A model generated the notes under the pieces. That model made no database searches. It was not told the DNA's origin and worked only from the letters and a program-made list of their open reading frames with translations. A stretch of 64,000 nucleotides of DNA from Cellulosimicrobium cellulans (GTDB lineage Bacteria > Actinomycetota > Actinomycetes > Actinomycetales > Cellulomonadaceae): the NCBI RefSeq assembly GCF_016907755.1, contig NZ_JAFBCN010000001.1, forward strand, positions 2,232,001 to 2,296,000, written 5' to 3'. The position numbers and the translations under genes were made by a program. Shown here in pieces: positions 51,189 through 60,532 of the stretch (the first letter of the stretch is position 1; each line of letters opens with the position of its first letter).

Positions 51189-52187
51189 ATGGGTCTGACG
51201 ATCGGCTATGCCGCCATGCTCGAGCAGTTCCACCCGACCGAGGCCGTCGCGCTCTCGGCCTACGCGGAGGCGCACGGCTTCTCCGGCACCATGGCGGCCG
51301 ACCACTTCCAGCCGTGGGTCCCGGCGCAGGGCGAGTCGTCCTTCGTGTGGAACGTGCTCACCGCGCTCGGCGAGCGCACGACGGGCGACCTCGGGCCGGG
51401 CGTCACCGCGCCGACGTTCCGCTGGCACCCCGCGATGGTCGCGCAGGCCTCGGCGACGCTCGCCGCGATGTACCCCGGGCGGCACTGGCTCGGCCTGGGC
51501 TCGGGCGAGGCGCTCAACGAGCACGTCGTCGCGGGCTACTGGCCCGAGGCGCCCGAGCGCATCAACCGCATGTTCGAGGCGATCGACGTCATCAAGAAGC
51601 TGTTCCAGTCCGGGCTCGACAACAAGGACGTCAAGCACTCCGGGCAGTTCTACAAGATGGAGTCCACGCGCCTGTGGACCATGCCCGAGGCCGCGCCCGA
51701 GATCCTCGTCGCGACGGCGGGACCCGTGACGGCCAGGCGCGCCGGGCGGCACGCCGACGGCCTCATCACCGTCGGCGCGCCGCTGGAGAAGATCTCGATG
51801 CTGTTCGGCAAGTTCGACGACGGCGTCCGCGAGTCCGGCCGCGACCCGCAGGCGATGCCGAAGGTGCTGCAGCTCCACCTGTCCTGGGCGGCGACGGACG
51901 AGGAGGCGCTCGCGAACGCGATGACCGAGTGGCCCAACGGCGGCATGAAGTTCCCCAAGGCCGACATCCGCTCGCCGCACGACTTCGAGCAGATGGCCAA
52001 GCTCGTGCGCCCCGAGGACTTCGAGGGCCGGATGGTGATCTCGGCCGACCCCGACGCGCACCGCGCGTACATCCAGAAGTTCGTGGACCTCGGCTTCGAC
52101 CGGATCTACCTCCACAACGTGGGCCGCAACCAGCGTGAGTGGATCGAGGTCTTCGGTCGCGAGGTCCTGCCGAAGCTGGCGCGATGA
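51189..52187 (+). CDS. F420-dependent LLM oxidoreductase, glucose-6-phosphate dehydrogenase type
   Basis: A 332-residue barrel enzyme close to the FGD/TIGR03557 group. It opens [18 protein letters not shown], has [20 protein letters not shown] (as [12 protein letters not shown]), [25 protein letters not shown] and, late, [17 protein letters not shown], which are typical of this group. FGD reduces F420 using glucose-6-phosphate; other members act on other substrates, so the exact reaction is open. It overlaps cofE by the ATGA junction, which ties it to F420 metabolism. Confidence 0.93.
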   Translation: MGLTIGYAAMLEQFHPTEAVALSAYAEAHGFSGTMAADHFQPWVPAQGESSFVWNVLTALGERTTGDLGPGVTAPTFRWHPAMVAQASATLAAMYPGRHWLGLGSGEALNEHVVAGYWPEAPERINRMFEAIDVIKKLFQSGLDNKDVKHSGQFYKMESTRLWTMPEAAPEILVATAGPVTARRAGRHADGLITVGAPLEKISMLFGKFDDGVRESGRDPQAMPKVLQLHLSWAATDEEALANAMTEWPNGGMKFPKADIRSPHDFEQMAKLVRPEDFEGRMVISADPDAHRAYIQKFVDLGFDRIYLHNVGRNQREWIEVFGREVLPKLAR

Positions 52188-53056
52188 CGCCCGGCGCAGG
52201 TCCCCTCGTGCCCGACGACGTCGCGCGCGAGGGCGGCGAGGCGCGCCTGTCCGCGTGGGCGCCGTCGGGCCTCGGCGAGGTGCGTCCGGGCGACGACCTC
52301 GCCGCGCTCGTCGGCGACCTGCTCGCCGCGGCGGCGGCGGGCGACGCGCTCGTGGAGGGCGACGTCGTCGTGGTGACGAGCAAGGTCGTGTCCAAGGCGG
52401 AGGGCCGCGTCGTCGCCGCCGCCGACCGCGAGCAGGCGATCACGGACGAGACGGTGCGCGTCGTCGCGACGCGCGAGCGCCCGGGACAGCCCCCGCTGCG
52501 CATCGTCGAGAACCACCTGGGCCTCGTCATGGCCGCCGCAGGGGTCGACGCCTCCAACACGCCCGAGGGGACGGTGCTGCTCCTCCCGCTCGACCCGGAC
52601 GCCTCGGCCCGGGCGCTGCGGAACGCGCTGCGGGCCCGGTTCGGTCTCGCCCGCCTCGGCGTCGTCGTCACGGACACCGCCGGCCGTGCGTGGCGCGACG
52701 GGCTGGTCGACGTCGCCATCGGTGCGGCGGGGATCGTCGTGGCCGAGGACCTGCGCGGCGGCGTGGACGCGCACGGCCGCCCCCTCTCCGTCACGGTCAC
52801 GGCCGTCGCCGACGAGGTGGCCTCCGCGAGCGAGCTCGTGCGCGGCAAGGCCGCGGGCCGGCCGGTCGCCGTCGTGCGGGGGCTGGGCCGGTACGTGGGC
52901 GACGACGACGGCCCGGGGGCGCGCACGCTCGTCCGACCCTCCGCCGACGACCTCTTCCGGGAGGGGAGCGCCGAGGCCTACGACCGCGGGTACCGGGACG
53001 GGTTCGGCGAGGGCTTCCGCGAGGGGTCGGGGAACGAGCCCCTCCCCGCCGGCTGA
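52184..53056 (+). CDS. cofE: Coenzyme F420-0:L-glutamate ligase
   Basis: A 290-residue enzyme adding glutamates to F420-0 with GTP. The N-terminal [17 protein letters not shown] with the Lys-rich SKVVSK motif, [18 protein letters not shown] and [21 protein letters not shown] (as [12 protein letters not shown]) are typical of CofE. Mycobacterial FbiB fuses this domain to a nitroreductase-like one; here only the CofE part is present. The C-terminal 40 residues hold a Gly/Arg/Glu tail ([14 protein letters not shown]). Starts inside the stop of the upstream F420 oxidoreductase gene. Confidence 0.93.
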   Translation: MTPGAGPLVPDDVAREGGEARLSAWAPSGLGEVRPGDDLAALVGDLLAAAAAGDALVEGDVVVVTSKVVSKAEGRVVAAADREQAITDETVRVVATRERPGQPPLRIVENHLGLVMAAAGVDASNTPEGTVLLLPLDPDASARALRNALRARFGLARLGVVVTDTAGRAWRDGLVDVAIGAAGIVVAEDLRGGVDAHGRPLSVTVTAVADEVASASELVRGKAAGRPVAVVRGLGRYVGDDDGPGARTLVRPSADDLFREGSAEAYDRGYRDGFGEGFREGSGNEPLPAG

Positions 53057-53117
53057 CCCGCGCGGGACGGGCGGCAATCTCCTGGCTCGCGGGTCGACCG
53101 GCGGCTAGCCTGCCGGG

Positions 53118-53501
53118 ATGCTGCCCGCCGAGTGGATCCCGCACCGCCGCCCCGACGACCGTGAGCACGTCGGCTGGATCCGTCCCGACGGCGACGCCTG
53201 GGTCGCCGTCTCGCTCCTCGGGCGCGAGCTGACCGGCCCGGTGGACTGGCTCGAGGCCGAGGAAGCTCTCGACGGGCTCAGCCTCGCGTGGCTGGCCGAG
53301 GTGTGGATGCTCGAGCAGGAGGACGCGCCGCCGCTGCGCGTCCGGCTGGTCGAGGTCACCCCGGACGGCGTGGTCGTGCAGACCGACGACTTCGGCGCGA
53401 TCGACGTCCCCGTCGAGCGCTACGACCTCCCGTGGCCGCCTCCGGCGACGCTCCGGCCACGCCGGCCCGGCGACCCGGACGGTCGTGTGCTGTCGCTCTG
53501 A
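53118..53501 (+). CDS. Small hypothetical protein
   Basis: A 127-residue soluble protein with Trp-rich stretches (DAWVAVSLLG, GPVDWLEAEEAL, LSLAWLAEVWMLEQ). Codon use is normal. I know no motif. It may be co-transcribed with cofE, 61 bp upstream. Confidence 0.75.
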   Translation: MLPAEWIPHRRPDDREHVGWIRPDGDAWVAVSLLGRELTGPVDWLEAEEALDGLSLAWLAEVWMLEQEDAPPLRVRLVEVTPDGVVVQTDDFGAIDVPVERYDLPWPPPATLRPRRPGDPDGRVLSL

Positions 53502-53536
53502 CCGCGACGACCGCCCGGGCGAGCACGCCGGCGCGG

Positions 53537-53902
53537 TCAGCCCGCGTCCGTCGTGCCCTCGTAGAGGCCGATCTGGTTCCCGTCGGCGTCCTCGAACGCC
53601 GCCCACCAGGACGTCGGGCTGATCTCGGACTTCTCCAGGATCACGCTGCCCCCGAGCTCGCGGACCTTCGCGAGCGTGTCCTCGATCGAGTCGACCTCGA
53701 CGTAGCTGCGGGGGGTCGTGAACCCCTCCGACCGCGGCGCGAGCCCGCCGCCGCTGATCTGGTTCGGGGCGCGCCACATGGGGTAGCCCTCGAAGCCCGG
53801 GATCTCCGCGATCTGCCAGCCGAAGAGCTCGCCGTAGAACTGCGTGGCCCGGCCGCTGTCGCTCACCGGGATGTCGATGTGCGTGATGTCTCCGTGCGCC
53901 AT
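53537..53902 (-). CDS. VOC-family (glyoxalase-like) protein
   Basis: A 121-residue protein with two beta-alpha-beta-beta-beta modules. HIDIPVSDSGRATQFYGELFGW opens it (as VSDSGRATQFYGELFGW), and the closing DADGNQIGLYEG gives the usual last metal-ligand Glu region. Such proteins bind metals and small molecules; no substrate can be named. GGGGAGG precedes ATG 53902. Confidence 0.9.
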   Translation of the reverse strand: MAHGDITHIDIPVSDSGRATQFYGELFGWQIAEIPGFEGYPMWRAPNQISGGGLAPRSEGFTTPRSYVEVDSIEDTLAKVRELGGSVILEKSEISPTSWWAAFEDADGNQIGLYEGTTDAG

Positions 53903-53987
53903 GGTTCCTCCCCGTGCCGGTGACGGGCGGACACCCGCCGTCTGCCAGCCTAAGGACCACCGACGCGGTCGCAACACCGGTGCGCGG

Positions 53988-55193
53988 CTACGCCGTCTCC
54001 GGGGCGGGGGCGCCCTCCGTCGGCGAACTCTCGGGCTGGACCTGAGGGTCACGCTCGGACTCCGGTCCGGGGCCGGCATCCCGGCGGGAGGCGACCTCGT
54101 CGCCCTCCACCGCGCCGGGTGCAGGGCTCGCCGTCCCGCCGTCCCGGGGCACGTCGTCACCCGAGAGCCAGCGCAGCCAGCCCGAGCCGGGGTCGGGCTC
54201 CAGCACGAGCGCGCGCACGAGCAGCGTGAGCGGGATCGCGAGGATCGCCCCGAGCGGCCCGATGACGAACGTCCAGAACACGACGGAGACGAAGCTGAGG
54301 GTCAGGCTGAGGTTCACGGCGTCGGCCACGAACTTGGGCTGGACGAGCACCTGGAGCACGACGTTCACGACGCAGTAGACCGCGACGACGGCGAGCGCGA
54401 GCTGCCACCCGCCGACGACGAACGCCATGATCGCGGGCGGGACGAGGCCGAGCACGAAGCCGATGTTGGGGATGAAGTTGGTGACGAACGCGAGGATCGC
54501 CCACACCGTCGGAGCCGGGACGGAGAGCAGCCAGAGCGCGACGCCGTCGACGACCGCCACGACGGCGCCGAACGACGCGTTGACGACGAAGTAGCGCCGC
54601 ACGCCGCCGCTGAACCGGGACGCGCGGTCGATCGTCGCGGCACGCTCGGTGCCGAAGACCGTGGTCGCGGTCGAGTACCGCGCGGCGTCGGCCGCCATGA
54701 AGATCGCGTAGGCGAGCACGAAGAAGAAGGCCGTCGCGATGCCGAGCGCCATGCCCGAGACGTTCCCGGCGAGGCTGAGGACCCGGGCGGGCTCCAGCCA
54801 GGACGTCGCCGCCTCCGCGACGTCCGTGTCGATCCCGACGGCGGAGAGCTGGTCGACGACGTCCTCGACCGAGCGCACCAGCGCCGGCAGGTACTCGCGC
54901 ACCAGGTCGGCGAACCGGAAGCCCGCGAACACGAGCATCGCGACGAGCACGGCGAGGATGAGGTAGGCGACCACCACGACCGCCGTCGTCGCGGCCCACC
55001 GGGGCCAGCCCCGGCGCTCGAGCGGGAACCGCACGGGGTGGCAGATGATGACGATCACCGCCGCGAGGAGGATCGGCGCGAGCACCTCCCGGGCCGTGTG
55101 GACCCCCGCGAGCACCACCACGCCTGCGGCGAGCGCCAGGAGCGTGCGGGTGGAGGGAGGCAGCGCCGAGGCGCGCGACGTCGTCGTGGTCAC
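53988..55193 (-). CDS. AI-2E family transporter (TqsA/PerM-like)
   Basis: A 401-residue membrane protein with about eight hydrophobic segments, opening with a Thr/Ser-rich tail and a helix at residues 17-50. FNIGFVLGLVPPAIMAFVVGG (as IGFVLGLVPPAIMAF), VVLQVLVQPKFVADAVNLSL and GPLGAILAIPLTLLVRAL are the conserved family C-terminal loop and last helices. Members export small molecules or ions; the ligand is unknown. The last 60 residues are an acidic Pro/Ser/Glu tail. The start is GTG 55193. Confidence 0.9.
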   Translation of the reverse strand: MTTTTSRASALPPSTRTLLALAAGVVVLAGVHTAREVLAPILLAAVIVIICHPVRFPLERRGWPRWAATTAVVVVAYLILAVLVAMLVFAGFRFADLVREYLPALVRSVEDVVDQLSAVGIDTDVAEAATSWLEPARVLSLAGNVSGMALGIATAFFFVLAYAIFMAADAARYSTATTVFGTERAATIDRASRFSGGVRRYFVVNASFGAVVAVVDGVALWLLSVPAPTVWAILAFVTNFIPNIGFVLGLVPPAIMAFVVGGWQLALAVVAVYCVVNVVLQVLVQPKFVADAVNLSLTLSFVSVVFWTFVIGPLGAILAIPLTLLVRALVLEPDPGSGWLRWLSGDDVPRDGGTASPAPGAVEGDEVASRRDAGPGPESERDPQVQPESSPTEGAPAPETA

Positions 55194-55269
55194 GCGCCGA
55201 CGATAGCGGCCGGGCGCCGTCGCGCACCCCCGCGTCCGTCGAGCTGCGGCCGACGCCGTGCCCGCGCGG

Positions 55270-55875
55270 TCAGGACTTCGCGGCCTTCGCCGCGGCCTTC
55301 TGCGCCTTCTTGAACGTGCGGACCTCCGCGAGCGACTCCGGGCTCGTGACGTCGGCGATGGACCGACGCGACCCCTCGTCCCCGTAGTGCCCCGCCGCCT
55401 CGCGCCACCCCGCGGGCTGCACGTCGCGCTGCTTGCCGAGGAGCGCGAGGAAGATCCTGGCCTTCTGGTCGCCGTACCCGGGCAGCGCGCGCAGCCGGGC
55501 GAGGACCTCCGCGCCGGTGGGCGCCGCCGTGCCGTCGTCACCGGCGCCGGGCGCGGTCCAGATCCGGGTCGCGTCGCCGTCGTACTCGTCGACGACGACG
55601 CGCGCCAGGTCCTGCACCCGGGCTGCCATCGAGCGTCCGTAGCGGTGGATGGCCGGCGGCGTCGTGGCGAGCGTGACGAACGCGTTGGGGTCCGCCTCCG
55701 CCACGGCGCGCGGGTCGATGGAGCCCAGGCGGTCACGGATCTTGCGCGGTCCCGCGAACGCGTGCTCCATCGGGTACTGCTGGTCGAGGAGCATGCCGAC
55801 GAGGAGGGCGAACGCGTCGTCGCTGAGGAGCGCGTCCGCGTCGGGGTCGCCGGTGATCCAGAGCTGGTCGGTCAT
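55270..55875 (-). CDS. HhH-GPD-type base-excision DNA repair protein
   Basis: A 201-residue protein of the actinobacterial HhH-GPD group. LLVGMLLDQQYPMEHAFAGP and the helix-hairpin-helix LPGYGDQKARIFLALLGKQ are clear. It is short and lacks the FeS cluster of endonuclease III. The C-terminus has a Lys/Ala tail (KKAQKAAAKAAKS). The start is ATG 55875, or ATG 55884 three codons earlier. Divergent from the chitinase gene. Confidence 0.88.
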   Translation of the reverse strand: MTDQLWITGDPDADALLSDDAFALLVGMLLDQQYPMEHAFAGPRKIRDRLGSIDPRAVAEADPNAFVTLATTPPAIHRYGRSMAARVQDLARVVVDEYDGDATRIWTAPGAGDDGTAAPTGAEVLARLRALPGYGDQKARIFLALLGKQRDVQPAGWREAAGHYGDEGSRRSIADVTSPESLAEVRTFKKAQKAAAKAAKS

Positions 55876-55958
55876 GCCGTCCATCATGGCAGGACGGCGG
55901 CGCTCGCGTCCGGTCGCGGGCTCCGCGGAGCCGCGCACGGAGTCGTCGCCCGGGGCAT

Positions 55959-56006
55959 CCGTATACGGGGTGCTACGGACGCGTAGATCGCGAAAGATAC
56001 GCGATC
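55959..56006. promoter_or_regulatory. Palindromes in the chitinase promoter region
   Basis: CCGTATACGG (55959-55968) is a 10-bp palindrome, and GATCGCG (55986-55992) with CGCGATC (56000-56006) forms a 7-bp inverted repeat around AAAGATA. They lie 115-160 bp upstream of the chitinase start, in an AT-richer stretch, and may be operators or promoter elements. Not tested. Confidence 0.35.
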
Positions 56007-56744
56007 GCACCGATGGGCCCAGGTCGCGGACGCCGTAGCGTCGATCCGTCGGTCGCCCGGTGCGCCGACGTCTCCCGCACCCGGCGCCACGGACGACGCC
56101 GGCCTGGACCGGAGGTTCCCATGTTCCGAAGGAAGCTGCTCACGCTCGCGACTACGACGGCGCTCGCCGTCGGCGCGGCCGTCGGCCTCGTCGCGCAACC
56201 GGCGTCCGCCGCGACGCCCGTCCCCGACCACGTCTTCTCGCCGTACTACGAGATGTGGCTGGGCGACGACATCAGTGCCGTGTCCCAGCAGGCGGGCGCC
56301 GACCACGTCACGCTGGCGTTCGCCCAGACCGAGCGACAGGGGTCGTGCACGCTCTACTGGAACGGCGACACGTCGCTGCCGATCGCGCAGTCGAGCTTCG
56401 GCGCCCAGGTCGACGCGATCCAGGCGCGCGGCGGCAACGTCATCCCGTCCCTCGGCGGCTGGACGGCCGACGACGCGACCGAGGACGGACAGCTCACGGA
56501 GCTGGCGGACTCGTGCACGGACGTGAACACGATCGCGGCGCAGATCGAGAAGCTCATCACGACGTACGACGTCGAGCGCATCGACTTCGACATCGAGGCG
56601 GACTCGATCAACAGCAGCGCCGGGGTGGACCGTCGCAACAAGGCGCTGAAGATCGTGCAGGACTGGGCCAAGGCCAACGGTCGGACGTTCGAGGTCCAGT
56701 ACACGCTGCCCACCACGACGCAGGGCCTGGCCGCGGCGGGCAAG

Positions 56745-56754
56745 AACCTAACCT
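56745..56754. repeat. Tandem AACCT duplication that breaks the chitinase
   Basis: AACCTAACCT, where the family frame expects a single AACCT before GCTGCGC. The 5-bp gain shifts the reading frame. Confidence 0.75.
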
Positions 56755-57176
56755 GCTGCGCAACGCCGTGACGAACGGCGTCGAGGTCTCGGTCGTCAAC
56801 GTCATGACGTTCGACTACTGGGAGGGCGACCGCGCGAACATGGCGCAGGACACCGTCACCGCGACGACCGGCCTGGTGAGCTTCCTCAGGACGATCTACC
56901 CGTCGAAGACCGACGCGCAGCTCTGGGGGATGGTCGGCATCACGGAGATGATCGGCGTCTCCGACTGGGGCGTCGGGGAGACGTTCTCCCTCGCGAACGC
57001 CGACTCGGTGCTCGCCTTCGCACAGCAGAAGGGCGTCGCCTACCTGTCGTTCTGGGCGCTGCACCGCGACACCGGCGGCTGTGCGGGTGCGCAGACGACG
57101 CAGGACGACTGCTCCGGCCTGGCCCAGCAGAAGTTCGAGTTCTCGAAGAAGTTCGCCGCGTTCACCTCCGGCGCGA

Positions 57177-57240
57177 CGGACCCGACGGACCCGACCGATC
57201 CGACGGACCCGACGGACCCGACCGACCCGACGGACCCGAC
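57177..57240. repeat. 9-bp repeats coding Asp-Pro-Thr linker
   Basis: Seven copies of a 9-base unit (GACCCGACG and near variants) give seven Asp-Pro-Thr triplets, a flexible spacer between catalytic domain and CBM. Such arrays tend to change copy number. Confidence 0.85.
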
Positions 57241-57407
57241 CTGCACGGCGGCGCCGTGGAGCGCGTCGCAGGTGTACGTGGGCGGGGCGACGGCGTCCTT
57301 CGAGGGCCACACGTGGAAGGCCACGTGGTGGACGCTCGGAGAGAAGCCGGGCGCCGCGACCTGGGGCCCGTGGACCGACCTCGGCGCGTGCTGAGCAGCT
57401 TGCGTGC

Positions 57408-57443
57408 GCGGACGCCCGGTCGGACTCTCGGCCGGGCGTCCGC
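57408..57443. terminator. Hairpin between chitinase and DDN genes
   Basis: A perfect 12-bp stem (57408-57419 and 57432-57443) with a 12-base loop, 13 bp after the chitinase stop; the convergent gene ends 50 bp on. Confidence 0.7.
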
Positions 57444-57493
57444 CGTCTCGAGGCGCACGACCGTCGGCCGGACGCCGCGGCACGGGCGCGGCG

Positions 57494-57916
57494 CTACGCG
57501 GACGTCGCGACGGGCGCCCGCAGGAGTCTCCCGGTCCGGAACCGGTCCACTCCCGTGCGGCGCAGGACGGCGCTCGTCCAGCCGGGCACGAGCCGCAGGC
57601 CGTCCTCGCCCTCGACGCGTCGCACGTCGACGACGCGGAACTCCTCGCCCCGGCGCTCCAGCACGAACTCGCCCGCGGCGTCGACGTTGCGCACCCAGTC
57701 GACGTCCGGCCCGTACGTGAGGGCGAGGACGACGCGGACCGGGTCGGCCGGCGAGTCGCGGTACGCGAACGCGAAGACGGGAGTGCGGTAGACGCGGCCG
57801 CTGCGTCGGCCGACGTGGCGCACGACCGCCATCGGCCCGACCCCCGTCGCGACGCGCAGCATCACGGGGTTCAGGAAACGCTTGTTGCTCCGGGTCACCC
57901 AGTGCGGGATCGGCAT
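57494..57916 (-). CDS. DDN-like deazaflavin (F420)-dependent nitroreductase/quinone reductase
   Basis: A 140-residue split-barrel protein. RHVGRRSGRVYRTPVFAF is the Ddn-family F420-phosphate binding segment, and VDWVRNVDAAGEFVLERRG a later conserved one. ATG 57916 gives nine bases of spacing from GGCAGG, better than ATG 57925. Members reduce quinones or nitro compounds with reduced F420. It lies just after the AraC gene on the same strand, 35 bp apart, so AraC may control it. Confidence 0.88.
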   Translation of the reverse strand: MPIPHWVTRSNKRFLNPVMLRVATGVGPMAVVRHVGRRSGRVYRTPVFAFAYRDSPADPVRVVLALTYGPDVDWVRNVDAAGEFVLERRGEEFRVVDVRRVEGEDGLRLVPGWTSAVLRRTGVDRFRTGRLLRAPVATSA

Positions 57917-57951
57917 GGCGACCATCCTGCCCGGGTCCGGCGTCGTCCGCC

Positions 57952-58902
57952 TCAGGCGGCGCCCGCGCGCGCCCGGTGCGCGGCGGGGCTCACCCCGCGC
58001 ACGCGCTTGAAGGCGGCGCTCAGCGCGAACGGAGACGCGTACCCCACGGCGCGTGCGACGGACGTCAGCGTGGCGTCGGGCTCGAGCAGCAGGTCCGCGG
58101 CGAGATCGAGGCGCCAGCCCGTGAGATAGCCCATGGGCGGCTCGCCGACGAGCGCGGTGAAGCGCCGCGAGAAGGCCGCACGCGAGAGCCCGACCTGCCG
58201 TGCGAGCGAGTCGACGGTCCAGGCGCGGGCCGGGTCGTGGTGGATGAGGCGGAGCGCCGCGCCGACCACCGGGTCCGCGTCGGCGCTGTACCAGCCCGGC
58301 GCGTCGTCGCGCGAGAGCCAGGTGCGCAGGCAGGAGATGAGGAGCAGGTCGAGCAGGCGGTCGAGCACCGCCTCCTGCCCGGGCAGGTCCTGCACGACCT
58401 CGCGCGCGAGCATCTCGACGAGCGTGCCGTCGACGTCGCGGCTGCGCAGCACCACCCGCTGCGGCAGCACGCGCAGCACCCGACGGCCCACCTCGCCGTC
58501 GAGCGGGTAGGTGCCCGTGATGATGACGGTCTCGCCGCCGGGGTCGTTGCCCCACGAGCGCACGCCGAGCACCGTCATGGGGGAGGGCCCGCCGTCGACC
58601 GCGCGGCACATGTCGGACTCCGGTCCGACGACCACCTGGGGCGCGGTCGTCGGCGCGTCCGCCACGACGTAGTGGGCAGGACCGCGCAGCAGCACGACGT
58701 CCCCCGCCCCGACCTGCACGCCCGGGTCCGTCCCGTCGTCGCCCACGGCCGGCCCGACCCAGCCCGACCCGCGCAGCACGGGCACGATCGTCAGCGGCGC
58801 CTCGTCCTCGATGCGCATGCCCCAGGGGGCGCGGAGGTGGCTGCGCAGGAGGAAGGCGCCGCGGGCGCGCGGCCCGTCGAGCAGCCCGGCGACGACGTCC
58901 AT
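57952..58902 (-). CDS. AraC-family regulator with cupin domain
   Basis: A 316-residue regulator. An N-terminal cupin (about 10-170, RSHLRAPWGMRIEDEAPL and DVVLLRGPAHYV) is followed by two helix-turn-helix units (WTVDSLARQVGLSRAAFSRRF, seen in part, and VARAVGYASPFALSAAFKRV). The ATG 58902 start is preferred over longer in-frame forms whose extra sequence overlaps the divergent promoter. It is divergent from the NAD(P)-binding gene by about 170 bp, and AraC regulators with this cupin type often control such a neighbour (inference). Confidence 0.92.
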   Translation of the reverse strand: MDVVAGLLDGPRARGAFLLRSHLRAPWGMRIEDEAPLTIVPVLRGSGWVGPAVGDDGTDPGVQVGAGDVVLLRGPAHYVVADAPTTAPQVVVGPESDMCRAVDGGPSPMTVLGVRSWGNDPGGETVIITGTYPLDGEVGRRVLRVLPQRVVLRSRDVDGTLVEMLAREVVQDLPGQEAVLDRLLDLLLISCLRTWLSRDDAPGWYSADADPVVGAALRLIHHDPARAWTVDSLARQVGLSRAAFSRRFTALVGEPPMGYLTGWRLDLAADLLLEPDATLTSVARAVGYASPFALSAAFKRVRGVSPAAHRARAGAA

Positions 58903-59072
58903 CCGGTCAGGGTACGCACCGTCCCGGAGCCGGAGCCGGGGCCAGAGACCGAGGCGTCGAAGGACCGCGAGACGATCACGTATGGAGACGAGCGCCGGAG
59001 CCATGTCGCGTCTCGCTGATGCCCGGTTGACTGGCATTCGTCCCCGCACCAACCCTCGACAGGAGAGACGCC

Positions 59073-60002
59073 ATGAGCGCCACGACACCGCGCCCGGCAG
59101 ATGCCGCGTTCCCCGCCTCGACCGACGCCTCGACCGACGCCCCGACCGCTGCCCCGGCCTCCGGCCCGGTCCTCGTCCTCGGCGCGACGGGCAAGACCGG
59201 CCGCCGGGTCGCCGACCGCCTGGACGCCCTCGGGCTCCCTGTGCGGCGCGCGTCCCGCTCCGGGGCCGTCCGCTTCGACTGGGAGGACGAGACCACGTGG
59301 GGCCCTGCCGTCGCCGGGGCCGAGGCGGTGTACGTGGTGTACGTGCCCGACCTCGCGGTCCCGGGCTCCCCGGAGACCGTCGCCCGGTTCGCGGCGCTCG
59401 CCCGGGAGGCGGGCGTGCGTCGGCTCGTCCTGCTCTCGGGCCGCGGCGAGGTCGAGGCGCAGCGCGCGGAGGTGCTCGTCGCCGACGCGTTCCCCGGCCG
59501 CACCGTGGTCCGGTGCGCGTTCTTCGACCAGAGCTTCAGCGAGAGCTTCCTGCTCGAGCCGGTGCTCGACGGCGTCCTCGCACTGCCGGTGGACCGGGTC
59601 GCCGAGCCGTTCGTCGACCTCGAGGACGTCGCGGACGTCGCGGTCGCGGCGCTCGTCGACGACGCGCACGCCGGCCGGGTCTACGAGCTCACCGGTCCGC
59701 GCGCGATCACGTTCGCCGAGGCCGTGGCTCAGATCGCGGCCGCGAGCGGCCACGACGTGCGGTTCGCGCCGATCACCATGGACGAGTTCGTCGCGGGGCT
59801 GCGGGCGATCGGGCTGCCCGACGACGTCGTGGGACTCATGCGCTACCTCTTCACCGAGGTGCTCGACGGGCGCGGGACCCCGGTCGCCGACGGCGTCCGG
59901 CAGGCGCTGGGCCGTGAGCCGCGCGACTTCCGCGAGTTCGCGGTGCGCGAGGCGAAGACCTGGTCGGCGACGGTCCCGTCGACGGCCGGGCAGTCGTCGT
60001 GA
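59073..60002 (+). CDS. NmrA-like NAD(P)-binding protein (atypical SDR)
   Basis: A 309-residue Rossmann protein. After an Ala/Thr-rich tail of about 30 residues the dinucleotide loop is VLVLGATGKTGRRVADRL, followed by VYVPDLAVPG and, later, LSGRGEVEAQ and YELTGPRAITFAEAV, typical of the NmrA/HSCARG group. Some of these bind NADPH and sense redox state; the reaction is unknown. AGGAGAG precedes ATG 59073. The stop overlaps the next gene by four bases (GTGA), so the two form an operon facing away from the AraC gene. Confidence 0.9.
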   Translation: MSATTPRPADAAFPASTDASTDAPTAAPASGPVLVLGATGKTGRRVADRLDALGLPVRRASRSGAVRFDWEDETTWGPAVAGAEAVYVVYVPDLAVPGSPETVARFAALAREAGVRRLVLLSGRGEVEAQRAEVLVADAFPGRTVVRCAFFDQSFSESFLLEPVLDGVLALPVDRVAEPFVDLEDVADVAVAALVDDAHAGRVYELTGPRAITFAEAVAQIAAASGHDVRFAPITMDEFVAGLRAIGLPDDVVGLMRYLFTEVLDGRGTPVADGVRQALGREPRDFREFAVREAKTWSATVPSTAGQSS

Positions 60003-60469
60003 GCGTCTTCACCGCGCTCGTGGTCGCGAGCGCGGTCGCGACGGGGCTCGCGGGTGGGGTGCTCTTCGCCTTCTCCACGTTCGTGCTGGGCGGCCTGCGC
60101 CGCCTCCCTGCCGCCGACGGCGCCGCGGCCATGGTCGCGATCAACCGGGACGCGCTGCGACCCCCGCTCATGCTCCTGCTCGCGGCGAGCGTGCTCGTGC
60201 CCGCGGCGGCGGCCGTCGTCGGCCTGGTCGGCGGGGCGTCCGGCGCGGGGTGGGCGCTCGCGGGCGCGCTGGTCTCCGTCGTCGGGATCCTCGGCGTCAC
60301 GGCCGTGGGCAACGTTCCCCTCAACGAGCGCCTCGACGCGGCGGCGGCCCGGCCCGAGGACCTCGCCGCCGCGTGGGGTGCGTTCCTCCCGCGCTGGCTC
60401 GCGTGGAACCACGTGCGGACGGTCGCCGGCGCGGCGGCCACCGCGCTCCTCGCGCTCGCGCTCGTCTGA
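59999..60469 (+). CDS. DUF1772 membrane protein (anthrone-oxygenase-like)
   Basis: A 156-residue protein with four hydrophobic helices (near 5-30, 55-75, 80-100, 140-156) and the DUF1772 parts GGVLFAFSTFVLGGL, NVPLNERL and WLAWNHVRTVAG. Fungal relatives oxidise anthrones; bacterial function is unclear. GTG start inside the stop of the upstream gene. Confidence 0.88.
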   Translation: MSVFTALVVASAVATGLAGGVLFAFSTFVLGGLRRLPAADGAAAMVAINRDALRPPLMLLLAASVLVPAAAAVVGLVGGASGAGWALAGALVSVVGILGVTAVGNVPLNERLDAAAARPEDLAAAWGAFLPRWLAWNHVRTVAGAAATALLALALV

Positions 60470-60483
60470 CCTGCCCCTGGCGC

Positions 60484-60520
60484 CGGGCCCCCGTCGCGGA
60501 ATAGCTGCGGCGGGGGCCCG
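60484..60520 (+). terminator. Hairpin after the DUF1772 gene
   Basis: A 10-bp perfect outer stem (60484-60493 and 60511-60520) with imperfect inner pairing, 15 bp after the stop and 12 bp before the next ATG. Confidence 0.55.
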
Positions 60521-60532
60521 GTTGGGCACGAC

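Larger units (their letters stand above)
56121..57394 (+). pseudogene. GH18 chitinase with CBM5/12, frameshifted
   Basis: The start ATG 56121 has GGAGG five bases before, and a signal peptide of 31 residues (ends ASA). The first frame runs to TGA 56769-56771 and contains the GH18 catalytic motif IDFDIEA with its Glu; the second frame carries on NLLRNAVTNGVEVSVV to the end, with MTFDYWEG, a DPT-repeat linker and a CBM5/12 chitin-binding domain (WSASQVYVGG, WKATWWT, PWTDLGAC). The break is a tandem AACCT duplication at 56745-56754; removing one copy restores one ORF of about 422 codons. As read, the product is a catalytic domain cut short, with no chitin-binding tail. A sequencing error cannot be excluded. 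Confidence 0.85.
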
